Part shown: in pieces, positions 1-6,878 of the stretch
Layout: every line of letters begins with the position of its first letter
Position numbering within the stretch: the stretch's first letter is position 1
Notes under the pieces: model-generated
Seen by the model: the letters and a program-made list of their open reading frames with translations, nothing else
The model's database searches: none
Told to the model about the DNA's origin: nothing
Assembly (NCBI GenBank): GCA_023416575.1
Contig: JAEZHL010000067.1
Span: forward strand, 1 to 14,772
From: Pseudomonadota bacterium
GTDB lineage: Bacteria > Pseudomonadota > Alphaproteobacteria > Rhizobiales > Hyphomicrobiaceae
Length of the DNA: 14,772 bases
Direction of reading: 5' to 3'
Program-made: the position numbers and the translations under genes

Positions 1-100
1 TCCCAACGATCTCGGCTACCGTTGCATGGCCGAATATGCGGCCCGGGCCATCGCCGCCGGCATTCTCCAGGCCGAGGCCGAAGCTGTCCCGGTGCCATAA
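1..100 (+). CDS. C-terminal fragment of an unrecognised protein (partial at window edge)
   Basis: A reading frame enters from the left edge (first full codon at base 2) and ends with TAA at 98-100. It gives about 32 residues: PNDLGYRCMAEYAARAIAAG, then an Ala/Glu-rich tail ending AVPVP. The stretch reads like the last amphipathic helix of a soluble enzyme, and the codon use matches the neighbouring genes. I do not recognise the family from so short a tail and assign no function. It is followed 23 bases after the stop by a possible hairpin terminator. It is probably real, because the frame is open to the edge and the composition is protein-like, but the fragment is too short to be certain. Confidence 0.5.
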   Translation, partial: PNDLGYRCMAEYAARAIAAGILQAEAEAVPVP

Positions 101-123
101 GCGCCGCGCTCATTCAGGTCCGC

Positions 124-147
124 GGCCGAGGCGGCGGCCATGTCTTT
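124..147 (+). terminator. possible intrinsic terminator after the left-edge gene
   Basis: GGCCG (124-128) and CGGCC (135-139) can pair around a six-base loop. The stem is followed by ATGTCTTTT, with the T-rich stretch at 142-147. It lies 23 bases after the TAA of the partial gene at the left edge and upstream of the next plus-strand gene. The stem is only five base pairs and the T-tract is interrupted, so this is a weak candidate. Confidence 0.35.
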
Positions 148-263
148 TGCAATCGGGAACCGCCCCTGAGGGCAATCGTTGATTTTTCGAGCGGCTGAAC
201 GGCGAGTTGAGCTGTTCGGCATAGCCGACATCGGTTCATCGGGTTCTCAAAGAGGGCCAAAGC

Positions 264-671
264 GTGCGGTCTCGATCAGTATTTGGATTGTTGCAGCTGA
301 TCGCGGGTGGATTGCTTCTCGCGGTCCCAGCGCCAGCCCACGCCCAGGAGCCCGGTTTGGCTGAAATGCGGACGGCCGAGGAGCACGCCGCAGCCGCGGC
401 CAGCGCACGTGAGCTGGAGCAAGTCCGGGCTGAGCTGCACAAAGTGCTGAACTGCCTTGTGGGGCCCCAGGGAACCGAATTCCGACGCAGCGCCGGCGAC
501 CCATGTCACGGGGAGAGCGCCTTGCAAAAGCTGCCAAACGGCTCTGTCAATCGGATCAGGGTGGCGAAGGCTGTTCGGCTCGCGGCGGTTGGCGTGACGT
601 TTCACGATTTCCAGCCGGCCAACCTGACCGCTCAGGCGGTGCAAGCAGTCCTGCAAGAGGGAACAAGATAG
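264..671 (+). CDS. small exported protein of unknown function
   Basis: This encodes 135 residues from a GTG start at 264, chosen because AGAGG at 251-255 lies eight bases upstream and because this start gives a clean Sec signal peptide: a short basic N-terminus (MRSR), a hydrophobic core (about residues 7-21) and a likely signal peptidase I site after AHA (residue 27). The mature protein of about 108 residues begins with a long Ala/Glu-rich helix (about residues 32-62) that could be a short coiled coil. It has two cysteines (C64 and C81) that could form a disulfide in the periplasm. No catalytic motif or known domain is visible. The TAG stop (669-671) directly abuts the stop codon of the opposing hydrolase gene. 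Export is well supported; the function is unknown. Confidence 0.6.
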   Translation: MRSRSVFGLLQLIAGGLLLAVPAPAHAQEPGLAEMRTAEEHAAAAASARELEQVRAELHKVLNCLVGPQGTEFRRSAGDPCHGESALQKLPNGSVNRIRVAKAVRLAAVGVTFHDFQPANLTAQAVQAVLQEGTR

Positions 672-1844
672 TTACGACCGAGCCGGCATCGCTGATTCGA
701 TGAGCCGCGCCCAATAGGAGACGCCGACCGGGATGGCGGCGTCATCGAAGTCGTAGCCGGGATGGTGGAGGCTGGCGCTGTCGCCGTTGCCGATGAAGAT
801 AAAGGCACCGGGCCGCGCCTCGAGCATGAACGAGAAGTCCTCGCCTCCCATCATCGGTGGCACCGCAGTGTCCACGCCGGCAGTCCCGGCCACATCTGCA
901 GCAACCTCAGCCGCGAACTCCGCCTGGGCCGCGTGATTGACGGTCGCCGGATAGCCGGTCTCCAGGGTCAGCTTCAGCTCGGCGCCGTGCTGCCGCGCGA
1001 GTCCTTGGGCGAGCCCGGTCACCCGCTCGAAAACATGCGCGCGCACGTCGCGATCGAGGGTCCGGATCGTGCCGACGAGCGATGCCGTCTGCGGAATAAC
1101 GTTGAACGCGTCACCGGCGTGGAACATGCAGATCGAGACGACGGCGGCCTCGAGCGGATCGACGTTGCGGGCGACCACTGACTGGACGGCGTTGCCGAAC
1201 TGGCATCCGATCAGCACCGGATCGATCGCAAGATGCGGTTTGGCGGCGTGCGATCCGCGGCCCTCGATCTCAAGATAGAGGCGGTCGGCGGCGGCCATGA
1301 TCGGCCCCTTGGTGATCCCGAACTGACCGACCGGAATGCCCGGCATGTTGTGCATGCCGTAGACCTCCTGGATGCGCCAGCGCTCCATCAAACCATCGTC
1401 CAGCATCGCCTTGGCGCCCGCCCCGCCCTCCTCCGCCGGCTGGAAAATGAGCACGGCCTCGCCGTCGAAGTTGCGCGTCTCGCAGAGGTATTTCGCGGCA
1501 CCCAGCAGCATGGTGGTATGCCCATCGTGACCACACGCATGCATTTTGCCCGGTGTTTTTGAAGCATGCGGCAAGCCGGTGATCTCGTTGATCGGCAAGG
1601 CGTCCATATCCGCCCTGAGGCCGATGACGCGGCCGGAGCCGCTGCCGCGTCCGCGAATGACGCCGACGACGCCCGAGCGTCCGATGCCGGGCACGACCTC
1701 GTCACAGCCGAAGGATTTCAGCTTCTCCGCAACGATGCCGGCCGTCCGATGAAGCTCGTACCCGATTTCCGGATGCGCGTGCAGGTCGCGCCGCCATGCG
1801 ATGAACTCCTCCTGCATGGCAGCAATCCGGTTGACGACGGGCAT
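672..1844 (-). CDS. M20-family amidohydrolase / metallopeptidase (hippurate hydrolase-like)
   Basis: This is a cytoplasmic di-metal hydrolase of 390 residues, the usual length for the M20D/HipO-like group, which removes acyl groups from N-acyl amino acids or splits small peptides. The N-terminus carries the family RRDLHAHPE motif. Metal-site motifs follow in order: RADMDALP (about 77-84), HACGHDGH (102-109, with C104 and H106), PAEEGG (136-141, the Glu pair 138/139), H165 in YGMHN, and the HHPGYDF motif (360-366). The dimerisation domain holds GSHAAKPH (197-204). The frame stays open upstream to 1976, but the sequence AGGAG lies seven bases before the ATG at 1844 (four before an adjacent ATG at 1847), so the longer starts are unlikely. 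It is transcribed divergently from a peptide-type ABC importer, which suggests a role in processing imported substrate. The family is certain; the exact substrate (hippurate, IAA-amino acid or other acyl-amino acid) is not. Confidence 0.95.
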   Translation of the reverse strand: MPVVNRIAAMQEEFIAWRRDLHAHPEIGYELHRTAGIVAEKLKSFGCDEVVPGIGRSGVVGVIRGRGSGSGRVIGLRADMDALPINEITGLPHASKTPGKMHACGHDGHTTMLLGAAKYLCETRNFDGEAVLIFQPAEEGGAGAKAMLDDGLMERWRIQEVYGMHNMPGIPVGQFGITKGPIMAAADRLYLEIEGRGSHAAKPHLAIDPVLIGCQFGNAVQSVVARNVDPLEAAVVSICMFHAGDAFNVIPQTASLVGTIRTLDRDVRAHVFERVTGLAQGLARQHGAELKLTLETGYPATVNHAAQAEFAAEVAADVAGTAGVDTAVPPMMGGEDFSFMLEARPGAFIFIGNGDSASLHHPGYDFDDAAIPVGVSYWARLIESAMPARS

Positions 1845-2087
1845 CATCTGTCTCCTGCATTCTGGCTCCGGCACAAAGTTGATCATAGCCCGCGGCCCGT
1901 CAACAGCTGCTCGCATCAGGGCTGCATTGCGCTCGCATTCGTGAAATTCGCCGACATCGCTGGTGAGCTGCAACAAGCACTGGACCGACGTTCAGTGTTG
2001 AGCAAGAATGCCCCCGACCATCATGGCTGCCCGGCAGCTGCGGCGGTGCACACGTCAGGCTGATTGTGCAGGGGAGTTCCAGAAACC
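1845..2087. promoter_or_regulatory. divergent promoter/operator region between hydrolase and transporter operon
   Basis: These 243 non-coding bases must carry promoters for both the minus-strand hydrolase and the plus-strand transporter operon. Visible structure: an 8-base direct repeat GCTCGCAT at 1909-1916 and 1931-1938, 22 bases start to start (about two helical turns); an inverted repeat GTTGA/TCAAC at 1878-1882 and 1900-1904; and a tight inverted repeat GCTGCC-C-GGCAGC at 2026-2038, ending 49 bases before the transporter start. On the minus strand TATGAT resembles a -10 box (about 1883-1888), but no good -35 sits 16-18 bases from it. No local regulator gene is present in the window. That it is a regulatory region follows from the layout; the individual sites are guesses. 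Confidence 0.45.
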
Positions 2088-3671
2088 ATGAGACCGGCAA
2101 AGCTGCTGTTCGCGGGCGCACTGGCGCTCGGCTTCATCGCCAATGCTGCCGAAGCAAAGACGTTCAAATACGCCTTCCAGGGCGATCTCAACGCGCTCGA
2201 TCCCTACACGCTGAACGAGACGTTCACGCTCGGCGCCATGAGCAATGTCATGGAAGGCCTGACCAAGCGCGACAAGGATCTCAAGATCATTCCCGGCCTG
2301 GCGGAACGCTGGGAGGTGCTCGAGCCGACCCGCTGGCGCTTTCATCTGCGCAAGAACGTGAAATTCCATGACGGCACGCCGTTCACGGCCGATGACGTCA
2401 TTTTCTCTCTCGATCGGCTGCGCAGCCCCGGCTCTCAGATCAAGAACCGCGTTCCGGCCGATGCGAAGGCGGTGAAGGTCGACGACCACACTGTCGATTT
2501 CGTCCTCGCCTCTCCCAACCCGATCCTGCATGCCGAGTGGGACACCTGGCACATCTATTCCAAGAAGTGGTCCGAGGAGAATGGGGCAACGCAGGCGCAG
2601 TCGGCGGCCGCCACCTCCCTCAACCCCTCCTCGCTCAAGGCCAACGGTACCGGCCCGTTCATCATCGAGAGCCACGAGCCCGGCGTTAAGACCGTCTTCA
2701 AGCCGAATCCGAATTGGTGGGATAAGCCCGAGCACAACCTGACCGAGGTCATCTTCCAGACCATCAAGTCGGACGCGACGCGCGTTGCCGCCCTGCTTTC
2801 GGGCGAGATCGACATGATGGATCCGGTCCCGGTCCAGGACATCGAGCGCGTCAAAAAGAACCCTACGACGGACGTGCTGACCGGGCCCGAATTGCGGACG
2901 ATCTTCCTCAACCTCGATTCATTCCGCGACGAGCTGCTCTATTCCAACGTCAAGGGCAAGAACCCGTTCAAGGACGCCCGCGTCCGCAAGGCCGTGTATC
3001 AGGCGATCGACATCGAGGCGATCAAGACCAAGGTCATGCGCGGCATGTCCTCGCCGTCCGCGCTGCTGATTTCTCCGCTCCTGTTCTCGCGGTCGGGTGA
3101 ATTCAAGCGCCATCCCTACGATGTTGCGGCGGCAAAGAAGCTGATGACCGAGGCCGGTTACCCGAACGGCTTCGAGGTGACCATGGATTGCCCGAACGAC
3201 CGCTACGTCAACGACGAGGCGATCTGCCAGGCCGTCGTCGCCATGCTGTCCCGCATCGACATCAAGGTGAACCTGCTCGCGCAGCCGAAGGCCAAGTACT
3301 TCGAGAAGGCCGGCCCATCCCGCAAGTATGACTCCTCCTTCAACCTGCTCGGCTGGACCCCCAGCTCCTTCGACAGCTGGAACGTGCTCGCCAACATCAC
3401 CGCCTGCCGCGATGCAGACGGTAACGGCGGCCAGTTCAACTATGGCGGCTACTGCAATCCGAAGGTGGATGATCTCGCCAAGAAAATCCTGGTCGAGATC
3501 GACGAGGCCAAGCGTGACGACATGATCGCCGAAGCGTTCCGGATCGTGCACGAAGAGGCGGGCGTCCTGCCCTTGCACCAGCAGTCGCTGGCCTGGGGCG
3601 TTTCGCGCAAGATCAAGATCGTCCAGCGAGCGGACAATCAGATCCTGCTCTACTGGGTCCAGAAGGAGTAG
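2088..3671 (+). CDS. ABC transporter substrate-binding protein, peptide/opine family 5 (DppA-like)
   Basis: This is the periplasmic solute-binding protein of a Dpp/Opp-type importer, 527 residues long, typical for the SBP_bac_5 family. The ATG at 2088 is preceded by a Shine-Dalgarno GGGGAG (2071-2076) and gives a clean signal peptide: MRPAK, a hydrophobic core, and a likely cleavage after AEA (residue 23). A longer frame from a TTG at 2064 would bury the signal peptide and is rejected. The mature protein starts with FQGDLNALDPY (30-40), the usual first strand of this family. LAERWEV (71-77) and FHDGTPFTADDVIFSLDR (93-110) form the family signature. TGPFII and the later DCPNDRY motif are typical of binding proteins from rhizobial peptide systems. 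It is the first gene of the five-gene operon. A structured spacer follows, which may allow more binding protein than permease to be made. The actual ligand cannot be read from the sequence. Confidence 0.95.
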   Translation: MRPAKLLFAGALALGFIANAAEAKTFKYAFQGDLNALDPYTLNETFTLGAMSNVMEGLTKRDKDLKIIPGLAERWEVLEPTRWRFHLRKNVKFHDGTPFTADDVIFSLDRLRSPGSQIKNRVPADAKAVKVDDHTVDFVLASPNPILHAEWDTWHIYSKKWSEENGATQAQSAAATSLNPSSLKANGTGPFIIESHEPGVKTVFKPNPNWWDKPEHNLTEVIFQTIKSDATRVAALLSGEIDMMDPVPVQDIERVKKNPTTDVLTGPELRTIFLNLDSFRDELLYSNVKGKNPFKDARVRKAVYQAIDIEAIKTKVMRGMSSPSALLISPLLFSRSGEFKRHPYDVAAAKKLMTEAGYPNGFEVTMDCPNDRYVNDEAICQAVVAMLSRIDIKVNLLAQPKAKYFEKAGPSRKYDSSFNLLGWTPSSFDSWNVLANITACRDADGNGGQFNYGGYCNPKVDDLAKKILVEIDEAKRDDMIAEAFRIVHEEAGVLPLHQQSLAWGVSRKIKIVQRADNQILLYWVQKE

Positions 3672-3690
3672 TTGGCGCGATCAGAGATTT

Positions 3691-3753
3691 GGTGATTGGC
3701 GGACAGAGCTAGAAAAAGGATCGATACCTTGATCACTCCGTCCGCTGGTCGCT
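3691..3753 (+). promoter_or_regulatory. nested stem-loop in the spacer between binding protein and first permease
   Basis: In the transcript, 3691-3704 can pair with 3740-3753 as 14 uninterrupted base pairs, five of them G-U; the core GGCGGAC/GTCCGCT is strongest. The 35-base loop holds a second hairpin, GATCGA-TACC-TTGATC (3719-3734). It starts 19 bases after the binding-protein stop and ends 22 bases before the permease start. No T-tract follows, so it is more likely an RNA-stabilising or processing element than a terminator. Pairing was done by eye. Confidence 0.4.
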
Positions 3754-3775
3754 TCTCGCTCGCCGCCCTCTGACC

Positions 3776-4753
3776 ATGCTCGCCTTTGCCATTCGACGTT
3801 TGATCGAAGCTGCTTTCGTCATGCTGACGGTGGCACTCCTGGCATTCCTGCTGTTCCGGTTCGTCGGCGACCCCGTCAACCAGATTGTGGGGCAGGACAC
3901 GCCGCTCGAGGAGCGCATCAGAATCCGCAAGGAGCTGGGCCTGGACGATCCCGTCCCTGTCCAGCTCGGGCGCTTCCTGTGGGGTGCCGCGAGATTCGAT
4001 TTCGGCATCTCCTATCAGGTCAAGCAGCCGGTGGCCTCGCTCATCGCCGACCGCTTTCCGGCCACCATCGAGCTGGCAGTGGCGGCTGCCATCTTCGCTG
4101 TCCTGCTTGGAATTCCGATGGGGGTCTATACCGGCATTCACCGCGATTCCTGGCTGTCGAAAGTCTTTCTCACCGTCTCCCTGATCGGCATTTCCCTGCC
4201 GACCTTCCTGATCGGTATCCTGCTCATCTACCTGTTCGCCGTGATCCTCGGCCTGTTGCCGTCGTTCGGGCGGGGCGAAGTGGTTCACCTCGGGTTCTGG
4301 CGAACCGGATTCCTGACCGTCTCGGGCCTCAAGGCGCTCATTCTCCCCGCCATCACCCTCGGCCTTTTCCAAATGACGCTCGTCACCCGCCTGGTGCGAT
4401 CTGAAATGCTCGAGGTTCTGCGGACGGATTACATCAAGTTCGCCCGCGCCCGCGGCCTCACCAGCCGGGCCGTCCATTTCGGTCATGCCCTCAAGAACAC
4501 GCTGGTGCCGGTGATCACCATCATCGGGCTGCAGGTCGGCTCGATCATCGCTTTCGCGGTCATCACAGAGACCGTGTTCCAGTGGCCCGGCATGGGGCTG
4601 CTGTTCATCCAGTCGGTGCAGAACGCCGACGTTCCGGTGATGGCCGCCTACCTGATGCTGGTGGCCTTCATGTTCGTCCTGATCAACTTCATCGTCGACC
4701 TGCTCTATGTCGCCGTCGACCCACGCATCCGCATCGTCGGGGGCGCGAGCTGA
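3776..4753 (+). CDS. ABC transporter permease, DppB-like
   Basis: This is an inner-membrane permease of 325 residues, the normal size for DppB/OppB/GsiC proteins. It starts MLAFAIRRLIEAAFVMLTV, with an N-terminal membrane helix (about 8-30), then a large external loop containing ELGLDDPVPVQLGRFL and FDFGISY, typical of the OppB_N domain. Five further membrane segments follow. The cytoplasmic coupling loop (EAA motif, about 213-241) contains YIKFARARGLTSRAV, which contacts an ATPase subunit. It forms the translocation pore with the next gene's product. The ATG at 3776 lacks a clear Shine-Dalgarno sequence, but no better start is available in the frame. It lies 104 bases after the binding-protein gene and 48 bases before the second permease. 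Confidence 0.95.
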   Translation: MLAFAIRRLIEAAFVMLTVALLAFLLFRFVGDPVNQIVGQDTPLEERIRIRKELGLDDPVPVQLGRFLWGAARFDFGISYQVKQPVASLIADRFPATIELAVAAAIFAVLLGIPMGVYTGIHRDSWLSKVFLTVSLIGISLPTFLIGILLIYLFAVILGLLPSFGRGEVVHLGFWRTGFLTVSGLKALILPAITLGLFQMTLVTRLVRSEMLEVLRTDYIKFARARGLTSRAVHFGHALKNTLVPVITIIGLQVGSIIAFAVITETVFQWPGMGLLFIQSVQNADVPVMAAYLMLVAFMFVLINFIVDLLYVAVDPRIRIVGGAS

Positions 4754-4801
4754 TCGCTGCGGTTGGAATATGTTTCTTCGGGGGAGAACAGTCGCCAGCT
4801 C

Positions 4802-5761
4802 ATGACGACCGAAAAGGCCGATAACGCAAAACACACGGCGGCAGACGAAAGTCGCGTCCTGGCGCGGATTCTGGACAGCGATCTCCTTCATTCGTTCCTG
4901 CGCAACCGGCTGGTCGTCGTCGCGGCTGTCGTCACACTGGTTTTCCTGCTGCTGGCCGTTCTGGCACCCTGGGTCGCGCCGCACGACCCGTATGATGTGC
5001 GCACCCTGAGCCTGCTCGACTCCCACACGCCCCCCGCCTGGGATCAGGGCGGCGATCCGCGCTTTTTGCTCGGCACTGACGACCAGGGCAGAGATATCCT
5101 GTCGACGATCCTCTACGGCGCGCGCAGCTCCATCGCCATCGGCATCCTTTCGGTGTTTCTGGCGATGGGGATCGGCGTTTCGCTCGGTCTGATCGCCGGC
5201 TACTTCGGCGGCCCCGCCGACGTGATCATCATGCGGGTCGCCGATGTGCAGCTCACGTTCCCGGCGATCCTGACGGCACTGCTCATCGACGGCGTGGCGC
5301 GCGTCTTGCTCGGCGCGCATCAGTCCGGCGGCGGCGAGTTCTGGATTCTCGTCGTTGCGATCGGCCTGTCCTACTGGGTGCAGTACGCCCGCACCGTGCG
5401 CGGTGTCACGCTGGTCGAGCGCAACAAGGAGTACGTGCAGGCCGCACGACTGATCGGGCTCGGGCCCTTCAAGATCATGTTCGCGCAGGTGCTGCCGAAC
5501 GTGACGAGCCCCGTCCTCGTCCTCGCGACGATCAATCTTGCCCTGGCCATCCTGACCGAGGCGACTCTGTCGTTTCTCGGGGTCGGTCTGCCACCAACCC
5601 AGCCTTCCCTCGGCACGCTGATCCGTATCGGCAACAACTTCCTGATGTCGGGCGAATACTGGATCGTGATCTTCCCAGGCCTCGCGCTCGCGGTGCTCGT
5701 GCTCGCGGTCAACCTCGTCGGCGACTGGCTGCGCGACGCGCTGAACCCGAAGCTGAGGTGA
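4802..5761 (+). CDS. ABC transporter permease, DppC-like
   Basis: This is the second permease of the importer, 319 residues. After a polar cytoplasmic tail (1-33), the first membrane helix (about 36-58) ends in PWVAPHDPYDV. The external segment contains the family hallmark LGTDDQGRDILS (about 90-101), followed by the YGARSS region and further membrane helices. The coupling loop EYVQAARLIGLGPFKIMF lies at about 210-227, and the late hallmark FLGVGLPPTQPSLG at about 258-271. The ATG at 4802 was chosen because it gives the usual tail length; a TTG at 4763 would add 13 unconserved residues. The only purine-rich site, GGGGAG (4781-4786), sits 15 bases upstream, so initiation may be weak or coupled to the preceding gene. 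A 130-base structured spacer separates it from the first ATPase gene. Confidence 0.95.
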   Translation: MTTEKADNAKHTAADESRVLARILDSDLLHSFLRNRLVVVAAVVTLVFLLLAVLAPWVAPHDPYDVRTLSLLDSHTPPAWDQGGDPRFLLGTDDQGRDILSTILYGARSSIAIGILSVFLAMGIGVSLGLIAGYFGGPADVIIMRVADVQLTFPAILTALLIDGVARVLLGAHQSGGGEFWILVVAIGLSYWVQYARTVRGVTLVERNKEYVQAARLIGLGPFKIMFAQVLPNVTSPVLVLATINLALAILTEATLSFLGVGLPPTQPSLGTLIRIGNNFLMSGEYWIVIFPGLALAVLVLAVNLVGDWLRDALNPKLR

Positions 5762-5803
5762 GCCATCCCGTTCGCACCGTCATACGCCACTGCTCCCCTT
5801 TGC

Positions 5804-5861
5804 CGTCGTGCCGGCCGCGGCGGAGTGCCGCCCGCCTCATTCGCTTGCGGGTCGCACGACG
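5804..5861 (+). promoter_or_regulatory. nested stem-loops in the spacer between second permease and first ATPase
   Basis: An outer perfect 8-base inverted repeat CGTCGTGC (5804-5811) / GCACGACG (5854-5861) encloses a strong small hairpin GGCGG-AGTG-CCGCC (5819-5832). A competing pairing, CCCGC (5831-5835) with GCGGG (5847-5851), excludes that hairpin. The structure sits in the 130-base spacer, starting 42 bases after the permease stop and ending 30 bases before the ATPase ATG. There is no T-tract, so transcription probably continues. A role in RNA processing, stability or translation is inference. Confidence 0.35.
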
Positions 5862-5891
5862 CGCGCTGTTTCTACTCCGCGAGCCGTTGCC

Positions 5892-6878
5892 ATGACTGAG
5901 CCTGTCCTCTCCGTCCGGCATCTGCGAGTCGAGTTCCCGACGCGGAAGGGTGTGCTCGTTGCGGTGGACGATGTCTCGTTCGACATCGCGGAGGGCGAGG
6001 TGCTGGGCGTTGTCGGCGAGTCGGGGGCCGGCAAGTCGATGACCGGCAGCGCCGTGATCGGCCTTCTGGAGCCGCCGGGCCGGATCGGGACGGGAGAAGT
6101 GCGCCTCAAGGGCGCGCGCATCGACAACCTGTCTTACGAGGAGCTGCGCAAGATCCGGGGCCGGCGCATCGGCATGATTTTCCAGGATCCGCTGACCAGT
6201 CTCAATCCGCTCTACAGGGTTGGTGAGCAGATCATCGAGACCATCCGCACGCACGCGCCGATCAGCGAGAAGGCTGCCCGCCAGCGGGCCATCACGCTGC
6301 TGACCGAGGTCGGTATCCAAGGCGCCGAAGCCAGGATCGACGCCTACCCGCATCAGTTCTCCGGCGGCATGAGGCAACGTGTGGTGATCGCGCTCGCCTT
6401 GGCGGCGGAGCCGGAGTTGATCATCGCCGACGAGCCGACCACGGCGCTCGATGTGTCGATCCAGGCGCAGATCATCCAGCTGCTGAAGCGCCTCTGCCGG
6501 GAGCGGGGAACGGCGATCATGCTCATCACGCATGATATGGGCGTCATCGCCGAGACGGCTGATCGCGTCGCCGTCATGTACGCCGGCCGCATCGCCGAGA
6601 TCGGACCCGTGCGTGACGTCGTGCAGAGCCCGCATCACCCCTACACGAAGGGCCTCATGGGCTCCATCCCGACGCTCGACGCGCACGCGCCGCGCCTGAC
6701 GCAGATCACGGGTGCCATGCCGCGCCTCACCGCCATCCCGAAGGGCTGCGCCTTCCATCCGCGGTGCTCACTCTCCATCGAGCGCTGCCGCCAGGAGCGC
6801 CCGGAGCCACGGCTCATCGGCCGATCCGAGGTAGCCTGCTCGGTTGCAGCCGCAGCCGATACGGGGGCGGACGGATGA
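5892..6878 (+). CDS. ABC transporter ATP-binding protein, DppD-like
   Basis: This is the first of two ATPase subunits powering the importer, 328 residues, acting on the cytoplasmic face of the membrane. All nucleotide-binding motifs are intact: Walker A GESGAGKS (42-49), Q-loop FQDP (97-100, Q98) followed by LTSLNPLY, signature SGGMRQR (157-163), Walker B LIIADEP (176-182), D-loop TALDVS and switch His214 in LITHD. The C-terminal oligopeptide/dipeptide-transporter domain carries GCAFHPRC and ERC. Its four cysteines (C286, C292, C299, C316) match the cluster that binds an iron-sulfur centre in some DppD proteins. The ATG at 5892 begins MTEPVLSVRHLRVEF, the normal start; a frame-extending GTG at 5808 is rejected. 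No clear Shine-Dalgarno is visible. The TGA stop overlaps the next gene's ATG. Confidence 0.96.
   Translation: MTEPVLSVRHLRVEFPTRKGVLVAVDDVSFDIAEGEVLGVVGESGAGKSMTGSAVIGLLEPPGRIGTGEVRLKGARIDNLSYEELRKIRGRRIGMIFQDPLTSLNPLYRVGEQIIETIRTHAPISEKAARQRAITLLTEVGIQGAEARIDAYPHQFSGGMRQRVVIALALAAEPELIIADEPTTALDVSIQAQIIQLLKRLCRERGTAIMLITHDMGVIAETADRVAVMYAGRIAEIGPVRDVVQSPHHPYTKGLMGSIPTLDAHAPRLTQITGAMPRLTAIPKGCAFHPRCSLSIERCRQERPEPRLIGRSEVACSVAAAADTGADG

Noticed and set aside
1551..1560. GGTGTTTTT T-run resembling a terminator tail
   Set aside because: It lies inside the M20 hydrolase coding sequence with no stable stem in front of it.
1848..1976. 44-residue N-terminal extension of the M20 hydrolase
   Set aside because: The extension is not family-like, and a good AGGAG precedes the ATG pair at 1847/1844.
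3650..5320. 556-codon open frame on the minus strand opposite the binding-protein end and both permeases
   Set aside because: The opposite strand encodes unmistakable DppB and DppC permeases with all family motifs. The antisense product is a compositionally biased Asp/Arg/His/Gln-rich string with no domain, as expected from GC-rich codon bias.
5709..6758. 349-codon minus-strand open frame opposite the DppD-like ATPase
   Set aside because: The plus strand carries intact Walker A, signature and Walker B motifs. The antisense translation is Arg/Asp/His-rich low complexity without homology signals.
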